A stretch of 15,632 nucleotides of DNA from JBKJZO01 sp046715235 (GTDB taxonomy: Bacteria; Actinomycetota; Actinomycetes; BP-191): positions 1 to 15,632 of the forward strand of contig JBKJZO010000155.1 of assembly GCA_046715235.1 (NCBI GenBank). The letters are read 5' to 3'. The notes under the pieces were generated by a model. That model saw nothing but the letters and a program-made list of their open reading frames with translations, ran no database searches and was not told the DNA's origin. The translations under genes and the position numbers were made by a program. The first letter of the stretch is position 1. The number at the start of each line of letters is the position of its first letter. Of the stretch, positions 14,120-15,632 are shown piece by piece.

Positions 14120-15632
14120 CTATCCGATCGTGATCCAGCTCGCGACCGACGGAATGCCCTGATCGTCGAGCACCGTCAGCATGTAGGGCCCCGGAGGCAA
14201 TAGTGCCGGGTTGGCGGGCACGGTCGCCGTACGTGCGGTGCCGGTGCCGGTGATCGGCAGGTCAACCAGCCGCACGTTGGTGTCAGTCTGGTGCGTGGGC
14301 GAGCTGGGGCTGGTCAGCGACGCCATCGAGACGTTGCCGGTGACCCCGACAGAGAAGAACTCCCCGTAGCCGGCGCTGGCCGGAGCCGACGTGATCGTCG
14401 GCCGGGTGCCCGCAAACAGGTATGGCGGCTCGTAGATGGAGATGCGGAACTCGTACGACCCGTCGGCCGGGTTGGATCCGAACACCGCTACTCGCCCGTC
14501 CGGCAACAGCACCGAGACGGAGTGGTAGTTGCGCCCGACCGGGTCGGGGTCGACGACGGTCCATGCGTTGGTCGCCGGGTTGTAGATCGACGCAGCCATG
14601 ACGTTGCCGGCATCATCGCGCACCCCGGTGCTGCCGTTGGACGCCAGCACGGTACGGTCCGGCAACGTCGTGAGGTTGAGGTACATGCGGCCCGGGCCGG
14701 GCAGATCAGGACCGGGTGTGTACGCCGGATTGGCCGCGTTCATGTCGACGATGTCGACCTTGTTCGTGACCCCCACGGACGGGTCGTCGACCGAGCCGCC
14801 ACCCGCGATCATGAACCGCTGGTTCTGCGCGGGCGGCAGCAGCACCGAACCGGCCTGGTCGCGCACGAGCTTGTCGCGAAGACCGGGAATGCTGCCGATC
14901 GTCGCGTTGCGCCAGTCGTAGATCGCCGCGCCGTCCCCGGGCATGCCCATGCCGAACGTGTGACCGCCGGTGTAGAACATCCGGCCGTCTGCCATGAGGA
15001 ACACGTGCGGGTAGGTGCCCCAGTACATCGGCAGCTGCGGCACCTCGGCGGCGGTGAGCCACCGTGACTCTGACGCGTCGTACATCTCCGTAGCCCAGGC
15101 AGGCCCTCCCCCAGGCGTTCCGGTGAAGCCGCCGGCCCCCCATACGTCGCCGTTCTCGAGCTTGGTCAGCGTCGGGTACCAGTGGCCCTCGATCGTGTCG
15201 TTCAGCTGCGCGTAGTCGTTCGTCTCGGGGTTGAAGGTGTAGGACGACTTCAAGCCGCGGTAGGCGTCGCCGTTGGGCGGTGGGTACGACGCCGTGCCGC
15301 CCTGGATCAGAACCTTGCCGTCGGCCAACGTGACCATGCCAGAGCAGAACATGTCGGAGGGCGTCGTCAGGTCGACGAACGAGTTGTCCGCCGGATCCCA
15401 GACCGCAGCCTTGAAGGTCCCAGCCGCGAAGACCGCGGCGTCGTTGCCGCTGCCGGCGGTGAGCAGCACCCGGCCGTCGCGCAGCAGCGTCGCGTGCATC
15501 GCTCGCACCGGCATGTTGACGCTGTTGGTCGTCCATCTACCAGTGACCGCCGGTCCCGTCGGTGGTGGCGGCGTCGTCGGTGGTGGTGTGGTCGGTGGTG
15601 GTGTGGTCGATGGCGGAGTCGTGGGCGAGTCG
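14120..15632 (-). CDS. secreted copper radical oxidase (galactose/glyoxal oxidase-like), N-terminus off the window
   Basis: The frame is open to the window edge, so the gene is 5'-partial; the internal ATG at 15514 is not the real start. The visible part is a Thr/Pro linker (repeated TTPPP), then a Kelch-type propeller with repeated LxDGxVLxxGG blades, then a C-terminal immunoglobulin-like DUF1929 domain (EPPYLFAGTRPTITSAP ... PGPYMLTVLDDQG). Counting from M at 15514, all five copper-site residues of galactose oxidase have counterparts: Cys57 in DMFCSG, Tyr113 in GHWYPTL (the Cys-Tyr cofactor pair), Tyr330-His331 in RNYHSVSVLLPDGR, and His408 in SPTHQTD. The enzyme should oxidise primary alcohols or aldehydes to give hydrogen peroxide outside the cell. 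It resembles actinobacterial GlxA-type oxidases involved in cell-surface glycan. Whether it is GlxA itself is not certain. Confidence 0.88.
   Translation of the reverse strand, partial: DSPTTPPSTTPPPTTPPPTTPPPPTGPAVTGRWTTNSVNMPVRAMHATLLRDGRVLLTAGSGNDAAVFAAGTFKAAVWDPADNSFVDLTTPSDMFCSGMVTLADGKVLIQGGTASYPPPNGDAYRGLKSSYTFNPETNDYAQLNDTIEGHWYPTLTKLENGDVWGAGGFTGTPGGGPAWATEMYDASESRWLTAAEVPQLPMYWGTYPHVFLMADGRMFYTGGHTFGMGMPGDGAAIYDWRNATIGSIPGLRDKLVRDQAGSVLLPPAQNQRFMIAGGGSVDDPSVGVTNKVDIVDMNAANPAYTPGPDLPGPGRMYLNLTTLPDRTVLASNGSTGVRDDAGNVMAASIYNPATNAWTVVDPDPVGRNYHSVSVLLPDGRVAVFGSNPADGSYEFRISIYEPPYLFAGTRPTITSAPASAGYGEFFSVGVTGNVSMASLTSPSSPTHQTDTNVRLVDLPITGTGTARTATVPANPALLPPGPYMLTVLDDQGIPSVASWITIG
15558..15609. 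repeat. 15-bp tandem repeat encoding a TTPPP linker
   Basis: The unit GTCGGTGGTGGTGTG occurs twice in tandem at 15576-15605, with a diverged copy at 15558-15572 and a further partial copy to the right. It is in frame with the oxidase and encodes Thr-Thr-Pro-Pro-Pro on the minus strand, so it is a flexible interdomain linker and not a regulatory repeat. Confidence 0.8.

Noticed and set aside
15558..15609. CRISPR-like or regulatory short repeats
   Set aside because: The period is 15 bases without spacers, and it encodes an in-frame Thr/Pro linker of the oxidase.

Overview
The window is high-GC DNA with GC-rich third codon positions, many GTG starts, stop/start overlaps and actinobacterial family types: a DUF2510 tail, a CGNR regulator with an ABATE-like region, a GlxA-type oxidase and a VapBC-like pair with a GTGA overlap. 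It is most likely a chromosomal segment of a soil-type actinomycete. The genus cannot be fixed from the sequence alone. No RNA genes, insertion sequences or CRISPR arrays are visible.

Layout. 174-733 (+) is a decayed VapBC-like toxin-antitoxin pair. 722-2589 (-) is a gingipain-like (C25) peptidase gene overlapping a small beta-barrel-like protein gene. Divergent from it, 2753-4061 (+) carries a superinfection-immunity/DUF2510 membrane protein and a TauE/SafE-type permease. 4093-5843 holds a CGNR zinc-finger regulator (-) and an MFS exporter (+). Both seem to have lost their 5' ends at one shared junction near 4550-4566. 5875-6734 (-) encodes two translationally coupled putative lipoproteins.

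The most distinctive part is 6928-12407 (-), a tight four-gene operon: an alpha/beta hydrolase with a GHSYG elbow; a CHAT-fold protein that keeps the histidine but appears to lack the catalytic cysteine; an apparently active CHAT protease; and a C25-like protease. Gene spacing is +1, ATGA overlap and GTGA overlap, and a GC hairpin sits at the last stop codon. Upstream are a GNAT acetyltransferase (12547-13014, -) and a TetR regulator (13101-13685, +). A 9-bp inverted repeat (ACTGAAACA, 2-bp spacer, TGTTTCAGT) lies directly before tetR. It recurs in slightly decayed form before the operon, each time inside a 61-bp direct repeat that flanks the GNAT gene. The simplest reading is one TetR-controlled unit: regulator, acetyltransferase, hydrolase and a three-member caspase-superfamily protease set. 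The second C25 protease at 961-2589 may be functionally linked, but this is inference.

The right end (13694-15632) holds an antibiotic-biosynthesis-monooxygenase-like (ABM) protein and a secreted galactose/glyoxal-oxidase-like copper radical oxidase. All five copper-site residues of the oxidase are recognisable, and its N-terminus runs off the window through a Thr/Pro linker.

No stretch over 300 bases lacks a gene. The leading 173 bases and 14003-14119 hold nothing I can call.
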